From Stercorarius parasiticus (lineage: Eukaryota; Chordata; Aves; Charadriiformes; Stercorariidae): 64,000 nt of DNA. The notes under the pieces are model-generated. The model did not search any database and had not been told where the DNA came from. It saw only the letters and a program-made list of their open reading frames with translations. This document shows positions 31,731 to 44,399 of the stretch, one piece after another; position 1 is the first letter of the stretch, and every line of letters begins with the position of its first letter. Location of the stretch: positions 1-64,000 of the forward strand of contig VWZL01002202.1 in the NCBI GenBank assembly GCA_013396915.1. The letters are read 5' to 3'. The translations under genes were made by a program, and so were the position numbers.

Positions 31731-31736
31731 GTTGAC
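31658..31736 (-). CDS. PTPRA: PTPRA coding exon 1: start codon and signal peptide
   Basis: ATG is at 31730-31728, followed by residues 1-24: [19 protein letters not shown], a hydrophobic signal peptide with a likely cut after Ala19, then NNITT with one N-glycosylation sequon (N21-I-T). The exon ends in phase 1 at a good donor (GTAAGC). Six bases of 5' UTR (GTCAAC) precede the ATG and directly follow a strong acceptor (pyrimidine tract, CCCCAG), so the rest of the leader comes from at least one upstream non-coding exon. The ATG context, AACATGG, is favourable. Confidence 0.95.
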
Positions 31737-34052
31737 CTGGGGAAGAGAGCAAAGAAAAGTTATTTAAATTGTCATACAACATTATCCCAAAGTAATTCAA
31801 ACTGGGGACGCTGCTGTGCATTTTGCGTGTGTAGAGCTGGAAGGGAGGAGTGAATGTGTAGCTGGAGTCCCTGCAGACATGTGGATGGGAAGGATTTATT
31901 GATGTATTCATACGTTCCCAATGGGAGGGCGCATGGAGAGATCCTAGTCTGGTGGATGAGCAAAGGTCACCAGAGATGAAGCAGGGAAGGGGTGAACCAC
32001 GGGAGAGCATGAGAGGAATGAGCTATGAAGCTGAGCACCACAGGTAAGTACTTGGTCTTAAAGAAAATTTATAATGTGTTCATATAACAGTCTGCAAATG
32101 AGCACACTTCGAGCAAACTGAAATTCAATACACGTGATGACCACATCAAGGAGCTGTGATCCAAAATGCCCAGGAACCAGAAGCAGGGAAGAAGGAGAGG
32201 TTAGCTCCTCCTGCGGGCAGCGCCCAGCAGATCCCTGCCGGCTCACTGAAGCCTCTGGCTGTTATTGGGTGGGCAGAATACCCGCACAAGGACAGGCTCA
32301 GCTCCATTCAAACCCCATCAAATTCCCTGCATGTGCGGACAAAACAAATACCAGTAAATAATAATCCAGGATCATCTGCAAGTGCAGGCTGCACATTTAA
32401 TGTACTGTAAATTTCTTCCCAGGAAACGTCCTGCAAAATTACAGGACGATGACATCAGTAGAGTTGTTTCCCCCAGGCTTTCTCCCTCAGCCCTTTTAAA
32501 TACAAGTTTTTTTATGGTGATTTCTTTCCTCTGTAGACCTCAAAAAGCTCCTGAGAAATGGGTATAGTTATCTCTTCCCGAACAGATACGGGTCCAGAGG
32601 CTGAGGCAAACGACAGTGAGCTGCGAGATGTCATCGTCCTGGCCAGAAGAGAGCCCAAAGCTGCCAAGCCTCAGAGCCTGGGGCGTCCCAAGGTCAGGCC
32701 AGCATCTCTCATCTGCTATGAGCCCAGAGAGGGCTCGGAGATGGCTCTGCTACATGCCATTGACCAGCAGCTGCTGTATGACTCTCTTCTGTCCTTCAGG
32801 CTTTTGTCATGCCTCCGGTTGCATCTTCAGCATCTCCTGGGAGAAGGCTGCGAGATCTCACTGCCAAGTCAACTCGACACGCTGCCAAGAAAGCGTTTTA
32901 TTCCTGATACGCGGTCTAAGCCTCCCCCTCTTAAATACATCTTGTGTTGTTTGTTCTCGTTCTATTTATTTAAATCTGCTTCAATCTAGACCCATCCCAA
33001 ACTCTGGGCAAAAGGACAACACTGAAGTCATCAATGTGCTGGAAACGATATCAGAGATACAAGATCCTCCCCACCCGGGAGTATCCTCCCACCAGCACCA
33101 CCCACTTACATGTTCTTCCTCCCCCCAAAAGAAAACCTGGCAAAAATCAAACTTACTCAGTGACCAAAAGGTCAGACAAACCCTGAACCAGAAGGAAACA
33201 AAGCTCCAGAGATAAGAGCTTTCCTCCGGCTCTCTCCATGGCCATCCCTGCTGCCGCAAGTGGAACGGGGCTTTCTCCAAGGGGTCCCACTGGTGTGAGC
33301 AGCCAACTTTCCAGTGGATTTCATTACCGATTAAAATATCTGTCTGGATGAACTTAAACTGATTCGGTACTCCCATGGCTGGTGAGAGCAGGGCTGGTCC
33401 TGCAATGTCTCCCCGAGGCTCTGCTCCAGGATGGGATGTCTGGAAAACCCACAAATGGTAGGGTTTCGATGGCACGCTCCACTCCTGGTGCTTGTTAAGG
33501 CCACTCAACAAGTAATCACACTCTGGACCTGAGATGGTCCTAAGCCAAAGAGGTTTTCCACCCCCGCAGTGTGTTGTCCCCAGGGAGTTTGTGTCCTTCC
33601 CATGTTTAATTGCAACTGGGAAGCACATGAAGCTGCACTGCCGGCAAGAATGAAAGCAACTCTCTGCAGGACACAGATCCTTCGAGCATCTCACTGTAGA
33701 TACCCATAGAAACAGGGCTCTCATTGCAATCAGACCCATGTACAAAGGCAGAAGGACCCTAAGCCCATTCTGAATCTCCAAACGAATGTAATGGTGGCAC
33801 TGAGATGCTCCTGAAACCTCGCAACGGCTGATGAAGGTGCCAAAGTCTCGCCATTGCAACCGCTTTCCTCATCGGCAACCCATCACTACTGCAACAAGAA
33901 AACAATAACAAGGTAAAGACCTTCTGCAAACAGTGCTAGGAAAAAAGTCACTGTTTGTTGTGTTTTGATGAATATTTGTATAGAAATGCCAGTCTCACAG
34001 GTGGAAGTGGCTCCAGGAAAGGAGCCCCTGCCCCGTTTCTCAAAACAGGAGT

Positions 34053-34139
34053 TCCCATTCATTTGGGATTCCTGTTTATTTGGGAGCCTGTTCCTTTGGG
34101 ATTCTGCTCATTTGGGATCCCATTCATTTGGGATTCCCA
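34053..34139. repeat. Tandem repeat, 16-17 bp unit, 5 copies
   Basis: Units of the type CATTCATTTGGGATTCC: five consecutive copies with the core TTTGGGA kept in each and changes on both sides of it. Confidence 0.85.
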
Positions 34140-34387
34140 CGGCTATACCAGCGCTAGCTCTGCAGCAGCCGTTTGCTCCGAGAACTGACAAACCAGTTGC
34201 TAACGGGGACGCTTCCACCGCGTGGCATCCTACTGGCTCCTCACACTGAGATCTTGCTCCTCACTGCATGGCTCATAATTAACCAATCATTGGAAAACCA
34301 TATAGATCTTAGTCTCTTCCAAGCCCTTCTTAATGGCTTCAAGGATCATTTTGAGATGGCTGCTCCAGCTCCTGCAGCACACCTCAT

Positions 34388-34500
34388 ATACCAGGGGAAT
34401 GAAAATTTGTTCATGGTCACTCAGCAAAGGGGTGGTAGAGCTGAGACTGGACCTCAGGGGACTTGGTTCATCTCCCATCTGTGGTCCCTGGAGTCCTTTT
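34388..34500 (+). mobile_element. MIR-like SINE relic
   Basis: CATGGTCACTCAGCAAAGGG, GTGGTAGAGCTGAGACTGGA and CCTCAGG match the order of the MIR consensus after its core (…GGTCACACAGC… GGCAGAGC.GGGACT.GAACCCAGG). Confidence 0.45.
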
Positions 34501-35400
34501 GAGCAAGTTAAGGAAAGAAAGACTGATGGGTTAGCCCATAATGACCACGCAGCCCCTCCCTAAAGTCAAGAGCTGAATGTCCCATTGGCATTCGAAGCTC
34601 TTCTGTCCCATCCTCAACATATTTTCCCTTGGTATCAAAAGCAGGACATGGAGGGTAGGTGAAACGAAGTAAAAGCTGCGAATCCTCTCTTTTTTCTGCC
34701 CTCTGTTACAGAGAAGTAACCCACATACAATAAAAGAACTTGGTTTTATTTCCATGACTGTGATTGCCTATGGATGAGAACTGAAGGCAACACCTGGACC
34801 AGTCACGGGTACCGGCTGCAAAACCCCTTCGGGACAGTGGGATGATGCAGGTCCCTGCTTTGCTGACCCAGCAGCGCAGCTCCGATGTCCTGGGATTACA
34901 TCAGTGGGCAGGCAGCTGCCTGCCTTTAAAACCCCCTTGATATTACATTTAATAAGTTCATTGATCCTCGAGTGGATCATATTAGGAGGAAAGGGTTGGC
35001 AAGGGGAGAGAATACCAAATTTCCCCAAGCCTTACCCCATTTTTGTGAAGAAAGCTGGATGCAGGCAGTCCGTGTGGATCCTGAGTTTTTATGGCTTCAT
35101 TACTGTGAATGTCAAAAGAAACAGGACGCTGGGCAGCCCCAAGAGCATCACGGCTTGCTGTGCAGATCATCGCACAAAAATCCCGGGAGCTGCTCCTGTG
35201 ACCAGCAATCAGCTGCCAGCGCTGCTTTATCACCTCAGAACTGGATCCAGAGCAGAGAGCAAGCGAAAGAACCCTGCGCAAGGGGAGAGCTGTGCCAGCC
35301 CAGCTCCCAGCTCCCAGCCCCTGCTATTAAACACTCCCTATTCCCAAATGCAGTATAAATAAATGCCAGCGGTATGCCGTTACCCGCTTCTTAACATAAA

Positions 35401-35650
35401 AGGCCTCGCGAGTCCTACCCCAAAGCTGGAGAAACCCGAGTCTCCCTTCCCCCTCGGCTCCCTCCCTGCTGGTTTCGGAAATGGAGAGGAAATACTTGTA
35501 ATGTTATCAACATAAACACAGCTCTTGGCTGGCTGCAACATCCTGCGAGCTCTGCAGAAAAACACCCTGACGTCACGGCGCCGGCTCTGCTGAGGAGAAA
35601 GGAGTCAGCTTCGGCACCGCTGACCCGTCGGGTTGGGATGCTCAGCATCG
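35401..35650 (-). promoter_or_regulatory. Candidate CpG-rich promoter patch with palindromic CRE
   Basis: A full CREB/ATF palindrome TGACGTCA is at 35568-35575, beside CGGCGCCGG; several CpGs occur within 250 bp in otherwise CpG-poor sequence. Read on the minus strand it lies upstream of PTPRA and is followed by a possible donor (GCGG|GTAACG near 35391). It could be an alternative PTPRA promoter with a short first exon. This is inference; no TATA or expression evidence is available. Confidence 0.3.
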
Positions 35651-37295
35651 TGTCTTCGTTTTAAACCTTCCTTTTGAAAAATCAGGGTTAGAAACCTGAA
35701 TAATTGCTACCAGTGTTTCTGCAATATTTTTTTATATATATATAGAGAGAGTGTACATGCATTACACTCTCCTGAACACTGCTCAGGAGCTTCCTATAGG
35801 AAAGGCTGGGTTTTAGGCTGCATGACCTATGTTCTAAAATAAGCTCATCTTGTCAAGATGATGCCGGGGGGCAGGAGGAGAGGAAATAATCTCTTTATAA
35901 AGTAATAAGAGGCTTAAAAATGGTCCTTGTGTGTGCTGCTTCTGTAGGGGGGTTTGGCTGTAGGACCACCTCCCTGTGCTTCCAGAAAGCAAAGAATTAG
36001 TATTTAGTGCTGCAGAAACTGCCCAGATCCTACCCGGATACAGCCATCCACAATCAAAGGCAGGATTTACCCCCACCTCTGACATATTCCTAATTCCTGG
36101 AAAATGAGGCAATCTTTTTCTATGTGCAAGGAGGAGACACAACTCGAATTCCATCCGGCTTTCCGGGACCCCAGAAACCACTGCTGCGATCAGTAAGATG
36201 CTAAAACGTAGTGGCTCAACCAAGACCACCCGACTGCCTTGTGCTGGCCCCAACCGCAGTGAAAAATTAAAAACAAAGTTCAGTTTTCTTCTTTTTTTTT
36301 TGGCAGGGAAGAGGGCAAAACTAGGAGCAAGGTTAGCATTTGCACCGGTTAGCTCTTTGAAGCAGCTCACAGTAGGACGAGAGCAAGCATGAGCATAAAG
36401 AAAGGGGAAAAAGGTCTTTTTTTTTTTTCTTTTTGGTGGCAGCAAGCCATCAGCATGGCTCAGCCGCCCTGCAAAACAAACCTGCCGTTCCTTCTCCCCC
36501 TCCCTGCTCCTTTTAAATCCCATTTGTGGTTTTCCAGCCTCTTGCTGGAGCTGTGATCTGTGGCAGAGGAGAGCTGCCCATGGGCTCATCCGATGGCAGA
36601 ACGATTTCACCGGCACCAGGTTCCCCTTTCCTGTAGCCAAAAACCTCTCGCGTTGGATGAGATGCAAAAGATGTAAAAATAATGCTCAGGATGAGCCCCA
36701 CTGCTGGGAGCTCTGCAATGAGAAGCAAAGCCCGATCCCTGTGGGAAATCACCCAGGTGCCAAGTGTCTTGCAGGGGGGGTCCTTACACTGTGCATTGAT
36801 TTCTTCCCTTCTTTAACATCAATGCAAGGAGCTGCTTTGGCTCCAAATTGTGTTGGGATGGCTAATGCAGGGTTGTCTCCTGCACCAGAGCTGCAGCGAG
36901 CTGGCCATCACAGGGAGAGGAGCCTTTGAGTTGAGGGAGGGAAAAGGGGTTTGTTGCACTAAGACGCAGTGACTAATTCCTTGCATGTGTCTCTGGAAGC
37001 TGAAACGAGGCCTTTGATGTGTCACTGAACATTATTCCCCCACCCCACCCTCTGCTTTTCCACTCTTCAACAGAAAAGATGAATCACAGCAACCATTCAC
37101 CCTTTCTGAAAATCCACTTCATTTTCTTTTTTTTTTCTTTTAAATAAACAGGCAGCTTCCACACGAGTGACAACCACTGTAACAAATGGTGCACAAGGAG
37201 AAGGACAAACCTGCGGTAAGAGCTTGGGGTTCTGCTTTCTCCACCTGCCCAAACTTCAACAAATCAACGCTTTACAGCACCTCAATATTTACTCA
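35651..37295. other. Upstream region without recognised gene
   Basis: Contains TA/GA microsatellite 35730-35752 and T runs (36291-36300, 36418-36436, 37122-37142). A 277-codon minus frame over 35834-36667 crosses these homopolymers and is considered chance. Confidence 0.45.
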
Positions 37296-37727
37296 TGGCA
37301 TGGTTTGGGTTGGAAGGGACCTTCAAAGATCATCTAGTCCAACGCCCCTGCCATAGGCAGGGACATCTTTCAGCAGATCAGGTTGCTCAAAGCCCCATCC
37401 AACCTGACCTTGGACACTTCCAATGATGGGGCATTCACAGCTTCTCTGGGCAACCTGGTCCAGTGTCTCATCACCCTCACCATAAACCATTTCTTCCTTA
37501 CCTCCAACCTCAACCTAGCCTCTTTCAGTCTAAAACCACTACCCTTTGTCCTGTCACTACAGGCCCTGGTAAAAAGTCTCTCTCCATCTTTCTTATAAGC
37601 CCTCTTTATATATTGAAAGGCCATAATAATGTCTCCCTGGAGCCTTCTGTATTCTCCAGGCTGAACAGCCCCAAAGCCTTCCCTCATAGCAGAGGGGTTC
37701 CAGCCCTCTGACCATTTTCATGACCTT
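37296..37727 (-). mobile_element. CR1 LINE, 5' truncated
   Basis: Minus-oriented: GGTTTGGGTTGGAAGGGACC, CATCCAACCTGACCTTGGAC, CTGGTAAAAAGTCTCTCTCC, and GGCTGAACAGCCCC near the truncated end. Confidence 0.92.
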
Positions 37728-38199
37728 CAGTCCAACAGAGGAACAGACTGTCATCTTTCAAAGAGCGACATTCCAGGAATCTGATCCTACTCCCACCTGG
37801 AATTCTGGGTGTCCAGAAATAGCTAACACTGTTAGGATGATTTTAAAAAGTGCTGGCCTGAACCAGGATCAGCCTTTCTCATGGAGATCATCTTTAACAA
37901 GATGTTAGTCTACCCCATGCCAATCATAAGGCTCTCAAAGCATGCTCTGGGTGCAGCAATGTGCCTGAAACCATCGTGGGTGGATGTAGAGAGGATCAGA
38001 CGTTCACCATCCAGACCTTGGGAAAGTTTCCCCACACTCCCTTCCTACCTCTGTTGTCAAAGACTGGAAAGCCCTGTGCTTCAGCCTGACTGACCATAAA
38101 AAAGCTCCCAAATTGTCTGTTTTACTCCCCAAGTGAATGACAGGTTTAATTCATTCAGAAATATATGCAAGGACCTATGAGACCACAGTTAAGAATAAC

Positions 38200-39147
38200 T
38201 TACTGGGTCCAGCACTGTTTCATATCTTCATTCAATGATCTGCATGATGGGGCTGAGTGCACCCTCAACAAGCTTACTGATGACACCAAACTGGGAGGAT
38301 TTGCTGAGATGCCAAATGGTCTTGCTGCACCATCCAGGGGGACCTCACCAGGCTGGAGAAACAGGCCAACAGGAACCTCACAATGTTCAACAAGGAGAAC
38401 TGCAAAGTCCTGCCCCTGGCGGGGGAAGGAACAACCCCAGGCACCAGTACGTGCTGAGACCGCCCAGCTGGAAAGCAGCTTGGCAGGAAAGGACCTGGGG
38501 GTCCTGGTGAACACCAAGTTGACCACGAGCCAGCAATGTGCCCTTGAGGCAAAGGTGGCCACTGGTGTCCTGGGCTGCGTTAGACAAAGCATTGCCAGCA
38601 GGTCGGGGGGGTGATCCTTCTGCTCTGTGCAGCACTGATGAGGCCACACTGGAGCGCTGTGCCCAGTGCTGGGCTCCCCAGTACAAGAGAGACAGACAGA
38701 CTGGAGAGAGTCCAGCAAAGGGCCACGAAGGTGATGAAGGGACTGGAGCATCTCTGCTCCGAGAAAAAGCTGAGAGAGCTGTGACTGTTCAGCCTGGAGA
38801 AGAGAAGGCTCAGGGAGGTCTCATCATTGTCTATAAATACCCGGAGGGAGGGTGGAAAGAGGATGGAGGCAGGCTCTTTCCAGACAGGACCAGAGGCAAT
38901 GGGCACAAACTGAGACACAGAAGGGTCCCCCTGAATGTCAGGAAACACTTTTTGTCTGCGAAAGTGACTGAGCACTGGGACAGGTTGCCCAGGGAGGTTG
39001 TGAAGTCTCCATCCCTGGAGAACTCCAAATTCTGCCTGGATAACAGTTGTGGGCAACTGGCTCTGGGTGGCCCTGGTTATGCAGGGGGGCTGGACCAGAT
39101 GACCTCCAGAGGTCCCTTCCAACCTCAATCACTCTGTGATTCTGTAA
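38200..39147 (+). mobile_element. CR1 LINE, 5' truncated, copy B
   Basis: Plus-oriented ~950 bp CR1, the longest here, starting with TTCATATCTTCATTCAATGA and ending TCAATCACTCTGTGATTCTG. The part 38349-38984 is almost identical to the reverse complement of 8176-8811. Both edges of copy B continue as CR1, whereas copy A ends at one side and is diverged at the other. Confidence 0.94.
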
Positions 39148-41219
39148 CTTACTGTCCTGCAAACTTTTCAGAAGGCAAACCTGCTAGGATTTAAGGTCAT
39201 AGTGGATTAAGACAACATCCATCACTGAGAAGGAGACCCCTGCACTGTTCAGGATGTATCCTGGGATCCCACCAGTGTCATTCCAGCTCTATGCTGTTGT
39301 TCAGTGAACAAGTACCAGTTACTGCACACCATGACAGCCCTTTGCCATGTATGAGACACCTCCTAGCAGCCACTAACAAAGAGTCAAAAAGCTGCTCAGA
39401 GGAAACAAGCCCATTATAACAGCCTCCTCTAAAGGAGCTTAAGCATCTCAAGATTGACAAGTGAGCCTCCTAAAAGAGTCCTGAGACTAGGGAATTATTG
39501 TCCCAGTTAGGAGGCAGGAAAACTAAACTGATGAGGCTTTAAGCAAAAACACAGAGAAAAACACCAATGAATGTAGATGCTTAAATAATCCAGACATTAA
39601 ATAGTTCAGGCTCCTAAAGAGATGCAGAAATGTTGACCGTGGGTATCTGTCCTCTGTAACTCTGGCATACCAGAACCTTAGTTTTCTGTATTGCCTTGCT
39701 TTTAGGAAAGAAATCTCTGTCTGTGTGTTTAAAAACAGGCAAATACTAACATAGAGCCGAGAGACTCGATGGTCTCATGCTAAAAATACAGCAGTAAAAG
39801 CCAGGAGACGTAGGCTCCATCGCCGGCTATGCCAGAGGCAGATTGGTGGCACAGCTAAGAGCAAGGTGCTTGATGATCTCCAGTCCTTGCCCACTGAGCT
39901 GCACGTTTGGGTGCTCCTAGCTGCACTGCTGGCACAGTGAGCAGAGTCACCGTCTGGAAGCTGCCCCGAGTGCCTTGGAGGAGGATTATTCCTAATAATA
40001 ATTTTCTGAATAACCCTCATAATTAGTACGGGTTTAATTTGCCCTCAGCCACTCTTTTCTGCCAGCGCTGCAGCTGTCTGATCGGGGGAGTGCATGCTGG
40101 TTGCTCTTGCACCTCTTGAAGAATAAATCAGCATGGGTCAGGGAATAAATTGTGGAGGGAGACGAAAGGGTATGAAGAGCTTCTTGGACCTGTAGCAATG
40201 GAGAATGACCAGCTGTACAGGGTTTCCTAAAGGACACAGCATCAAGGAGCATCAAGGCGGGACAGGCACAAAGCTGAGAGAAGGTCAAGTCCTAAGAAAA
40301 AGGGGAGCAGTGAGCTAAAGCCCAAGGAAGCTGTCAGGTCAGGGAGGATGAAGATGAAGGACAGACTCTGAGCTGGGGACGCAGGGTTTGCTGCAGGCCA
40401 GGTTGGTGATGAGGGTCAGTGGGGTGGCAGAAGCTGTGTTGCAAAGGAGAGAGGGAGGTGAGACCTCCTTTTGGGGTAATTAAAATGGATCTGCCGAAGC
40501 AACTACTCCAGAGCTTGTAAAAACCCCTGGCTAGTATGAGACCAAAAAACATGGTCTCCTGGCATGCTTTCCTCCACAGGATGGGTATCGCAACAGCAAT
40601 GTGGTGCTGGGAAGCAGAGACTGACTGACCAAAAGGCTCAAGTGACGCTGGTTCATCTCATTATTCAAAATAACTGAAAAACAAATACTATTTTTTTAAA
40701 GATCAAGTCATACGGGAATATATTTCTTTAAGTATTCCATTTTAGAGTGTCCCCTTCTTTTGTCCCAGGCATCGTTTGTAACATGTACAAAGAAAACATG
40801 AGTGCAGTTCACATACCAGCTATGAAAAAGAGCGGTTGCATTAGATTGAGGAGTCAGGATGAAGCATGGCCATTATTTAGCATAATAACATCCCTATCTA
40901 GCAAGATGCCTTTCGGAGAGCGAGCAAACGGTTTGTGGGGAGGAGAAACAAGGTTTAAAAAAAAAAACACACACAAAAAATAAAGCCCAGCTTTTGGGCT
41001 CAGCCCTTTCTGCAGGACCGAGATGAACTCCCAGCTCCAAACTGAGACTGAGCCGGGGAGCCAGAGCATCCGGGTGGCGAGCGGTCAGAGCATCCAACTT
41101 AAAACAAAGGTGTCAGAGGGGATCATTCGCATGACAGCCTTAAAATCTCATTACAGAGGCTAAGCTCCAATTAAAACACATGCGTTCGGTCATGCAGCTT
41201 AATCGCTGGTTGTGCTTAC
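39148..41219. other. Upstream region, no gene recognised
   Basis: Holds a MIR-like relic at 39765-39850; the remainder is unique-looking. Confidence 0.45.
39765..39850 (-). mobile_element. MIR-like SINE relic
   Basis: AAAAGCCAGGAGACGTAGGC, TCCATCGCCGGCTATGCCAG resemble the 'aGGAGACCTGGGTTC.A..CCCGGCTCTGCCA' segment, the complement of the MIR body. Short and diverged. The strand follows the orientation chosen for the relic at 12855. Confidence 0.4.
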
Positions 41220-41240
41220 CATGAAATCCGCCCGGGACAC
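41220..41240 (-). other. Candidate 21-nt 5' leader exon of PTPRA
   Basis: On the minus strand an acceptor CTGCACCCTACAG precedes 21 nt ending TTTCATG, then the donor GTAAGC. Splicing this directly to coding exon 1 would place an ATG three codons upstream in the PTPRA frame (ATG GTC AAC ATG). Splice-site strength is good, but there is no transcript evidence and the pairing may be chance. Confidence 0.3.
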
Positions 41241-44200
41241 CTGTAGGGTGCAGGGAGCAGCCAGCCCGTCCCACGGAGCAGCCCTTGGGCTAACAAAGTG
41301 CTGTGGATCCGTAAAATCACCAATTTACCTGCGGTAATTCTGCACCGCTGCTCAGTTCAGCCCTGTTGCCACAGTAACACTTCTGGTGTAGCCAAGATCA
41401 CTGATTATGAAACTAGAAAAAAATCAGAGGCTGCTAATTAGGATATACTCCAGTTCTCAAAAAGCTCCATATTAATGACATTATGATTGTGAGCGCAGGG
41501 AAAATAAAGACGCCAGAAAGCAATGCCTCGGTCAGCATCAGTGGCCGCTGACAGCCGCTTTTTGGGTCTTTTTATATATGGGTCTTAAAATTCAGCTTGC
41601 AAATTCCCTGTAAATTCAGACTGTTTTCCTTCTTTTTAAGCAAATGTGCAAGACTCGGTGGAACAGTCTTTACTCTTTACATATATTTGCATGTATTAGA
41701 CTGGAAAAAAGGGTCGAGGACGATGTACAAATGGCGATAGCCAGAGCGGGGCCAGGGATGCATCCCCTGCATCACACATTAACTGTGTTCCTGTTGCAGC
41801 TTGCCAGAGAAAAAAACCAAAAGCATAATTTTACCAGTGGCTGCAAGGGTCTTTAAACACGGTTTGCAAACAAGGGGAACCAGAGCTGCAAACGTTTTCC
41901 TCTCTGACTTTCATTTGAGTGCCAAAAGCATTTTGAGGCATGTCTTCTGCTGAATGCTTCAAGCTGAAAAATGTGACTGGGAGCAGTTGCACTGCCAGAC
42001 ACAAATGTTTTTCAGCAAAACCTGCAAATAAGATACCAACATGCATTTCCAGGCGAAAGGAAAATGGCCTGACAGGTATTTCTGGAGCCGCAAACCGAGA
42101 GTAATGCTGCTTTAAAAACTCAGCTCATCAAAACGGCTTAATTTTTCCATTCTCACTGGATGGCGAATGCATCAAGAGGATGAAGCTGATAAAAAAGCAG
42201 GGTCAGAGGCCAAAACTGTGTTAATAGCTAATGATATTCTTTACTGTAATGGCAGACTCTGCATTTCTCCATAATCCAGGGCCACTGCATGATGCACAGT
42301 CCAGCTGCTTGACTTCAGCCAGCACTGCTGATGAGGACCAGGAGCCACCACCTCCGAAGGGGATGCAGAGGCTGAAAAACAAATTGCTGGCAAAAGCCGT
42401 ATCCTGAGCTCAAGCAGGTCCTCAGGTTAGTCCTAGGGAGGGCAGGAGTTGAGCAATGCCAAAGTCTTCCAGTGCAAGACCTGTGATGTCCTAAACCCAG
42501 ACACGCAGCAGAGCTTTTGGGCTATAACTTCATACTCCTCTGTGTCAGTATATGAGATTTCAGAAGCTTGAGCTAAAACTTTTGGTCCAAGAAAGAGGGA
42601 GAGAAGAGCTCTCACCTGAAAGCAGCAAGGGAGCTTTAGGCAAGTAAAATGTAAATGTCCAAAGTGGGAAACACAGTATAATCAGTTGGGGGTGACCTAG
42701 AGCTTCAGCTACCACATGGCTGATAGCAAGGATGCTGTTTTTACAAGTATCTTTTGCCCAGCCGAAGGCCATCATGAAAACAAGCTACAGCTTAAATGCA
42801 AATGGATGATGAAGGTTTCATCCAGGTTGCAGGTGAAATTTGCATCAAAATGCAACACTGTGAGCTCTGAGGCAGTTGCTGGAGGTATTAAAAGCTGGAG
42901 CAATGGTAGATCATATGTGACCCACCAGAAAATAAAAAAAGGAACAACCACTCTTTGGCCATCACAATTCATAGAAAGTATTCCAGCCCCTACTTCTTAA
43001 ATTAGCAGAAATAACTGGAAGAAAAAAACACCCTATATATATAAAAAGCCTCTGAATGCTTCAGGGTTGTGCTCTCCCTGTAGCACAGGCAATGGGGACT
43101 TCACATCCACAGAAAGAGCCAATGGCACCCACCAGCAAAGGACAGCCCAAGAGCATTGAGGGGCTTTCCAGAAGGCAATGCTACCCGAACCGCTTGATGG
43201 AGCTCCTAGCAATTACCCTCCCACAGCCTAATTACACCTCATCAACTCCTCATTCAAGTAGTGCAGGAGATTAATGCTGGCAATTAAGCTGACAACTTGG
43301 GTAAGGGTTCTTCTCCAGGCTGCCCTGGGATTGGTGCCGCACTGCTGCCTGTAATCCTTTCCCTATGAAGGGTGAAAAGCAAAGTGCACTTGGAGAAGAA
43401 TCGGGGAACCACTTTTTTTTCCCACTTTGAGGCAGCAAAATAAGTAAAATTAATTTTTTTTTTAGTAGCATCACCTAAAGCCTTGAAAGCACAGTTCCCC
43501 CACTTGCAATTGCATGAACTGGTCTCTTCTCCCATTCACCAGTAATACTAGGGATATGTTAGGTGTAGTGTTAATTACCTATAAATGTGATTTATTATCT
43601 GGAAACAATGCAAAGGGATGATCTTATATGCTAAAACATTCACCAACCACAACAGAAGGTCAACTGGCCAAGCACAAGGGCATCCCAGTCTTGAGCAGAT
43701 GGGGATTGCCATGTTACAAATAACAAAGTAATAGAACCAGTGGGATCCAGCTGCCATTGATGGTTTAGTTGGTGGCATTATTTCTAACTTTTTAATAGGC
43801 TTATTTACAGGAATTAGTCCTTTAATGCTGCATGCTCATGTATATAGTACAGTATAAGCCAGTTTGATGCGACCACAGAGAGAACATCTGCTTTTGTGAG
43901 CAATTAGGGAAATTATTGCCAATTATGGGGACTGCAGGTAAGAGCAGCTGGGGAGAAAGGCCGTCTATGAGAAGGGATGTGAAGCTTTTCAAGATGCTGA
44001 TGTGAGCGGCAAGTTCACTGGGAACATAAATAACCTGGCAGAAAGGAGTCTGCACCCAGAGAGCAGCCAAAATATCCTCAGCAAGGAAAGGATTTTGGGG
44101 TCAGCAGAGTTCCAGGGTGATCCCTGTCATCATTCACGCTGTTGGCATTTTGAGCAGATCAGTCTCCCAAACATTTCTTCTCTTCAACTCCTGAAAAAGG

Positions 44201-44399
44201 ACCAAACTCTGTTTGCCTCCAGTGGCTCTATTTCCACTTTCCATCTTTTTTTTTCCATCTACTTTTTCCATCTGCCTTTTTTTCATCTATTTTCCTTTCC
44301 ATCTTCCATGCCCAAGAGGGTTGTCCTTGTCCAAGACGAAGCGATGCTGTAGGCACGGGTCTTAGAGCCACAGCAAGAAACCAGGCATCTTCTATCATT
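41241..44399. other. Upstream region, no gene recognised
   Basis: Unique-looking; a CpG-bearing patch sits at 41220-41350. No CR1 recognised between 39147 and 47022. Confidence 0.4.

Larger units (their letters stand above)
31737..35400 (-). other. Upstream of first coding exon; probable PTPRA 5' intron
   Basis: Begins with the strong acceptor of coding exon 1, so it must be intronic at least at its right-hand (upstream) continuation. It holds a 16-17 bp tandem repeat (34053-34139) and a MIR-like relic (34388-34500). Several long open frames exist on both strands (for example 32981-33859, minus); none resembles a known domain. Confidence 0.55.

Noticed and set aside
35834..36667. 277-codon minus-strand frame
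   Set aside because: Crosses several T runs that translate as Lys runs, has no domain, and other chance frames of similar size occur.
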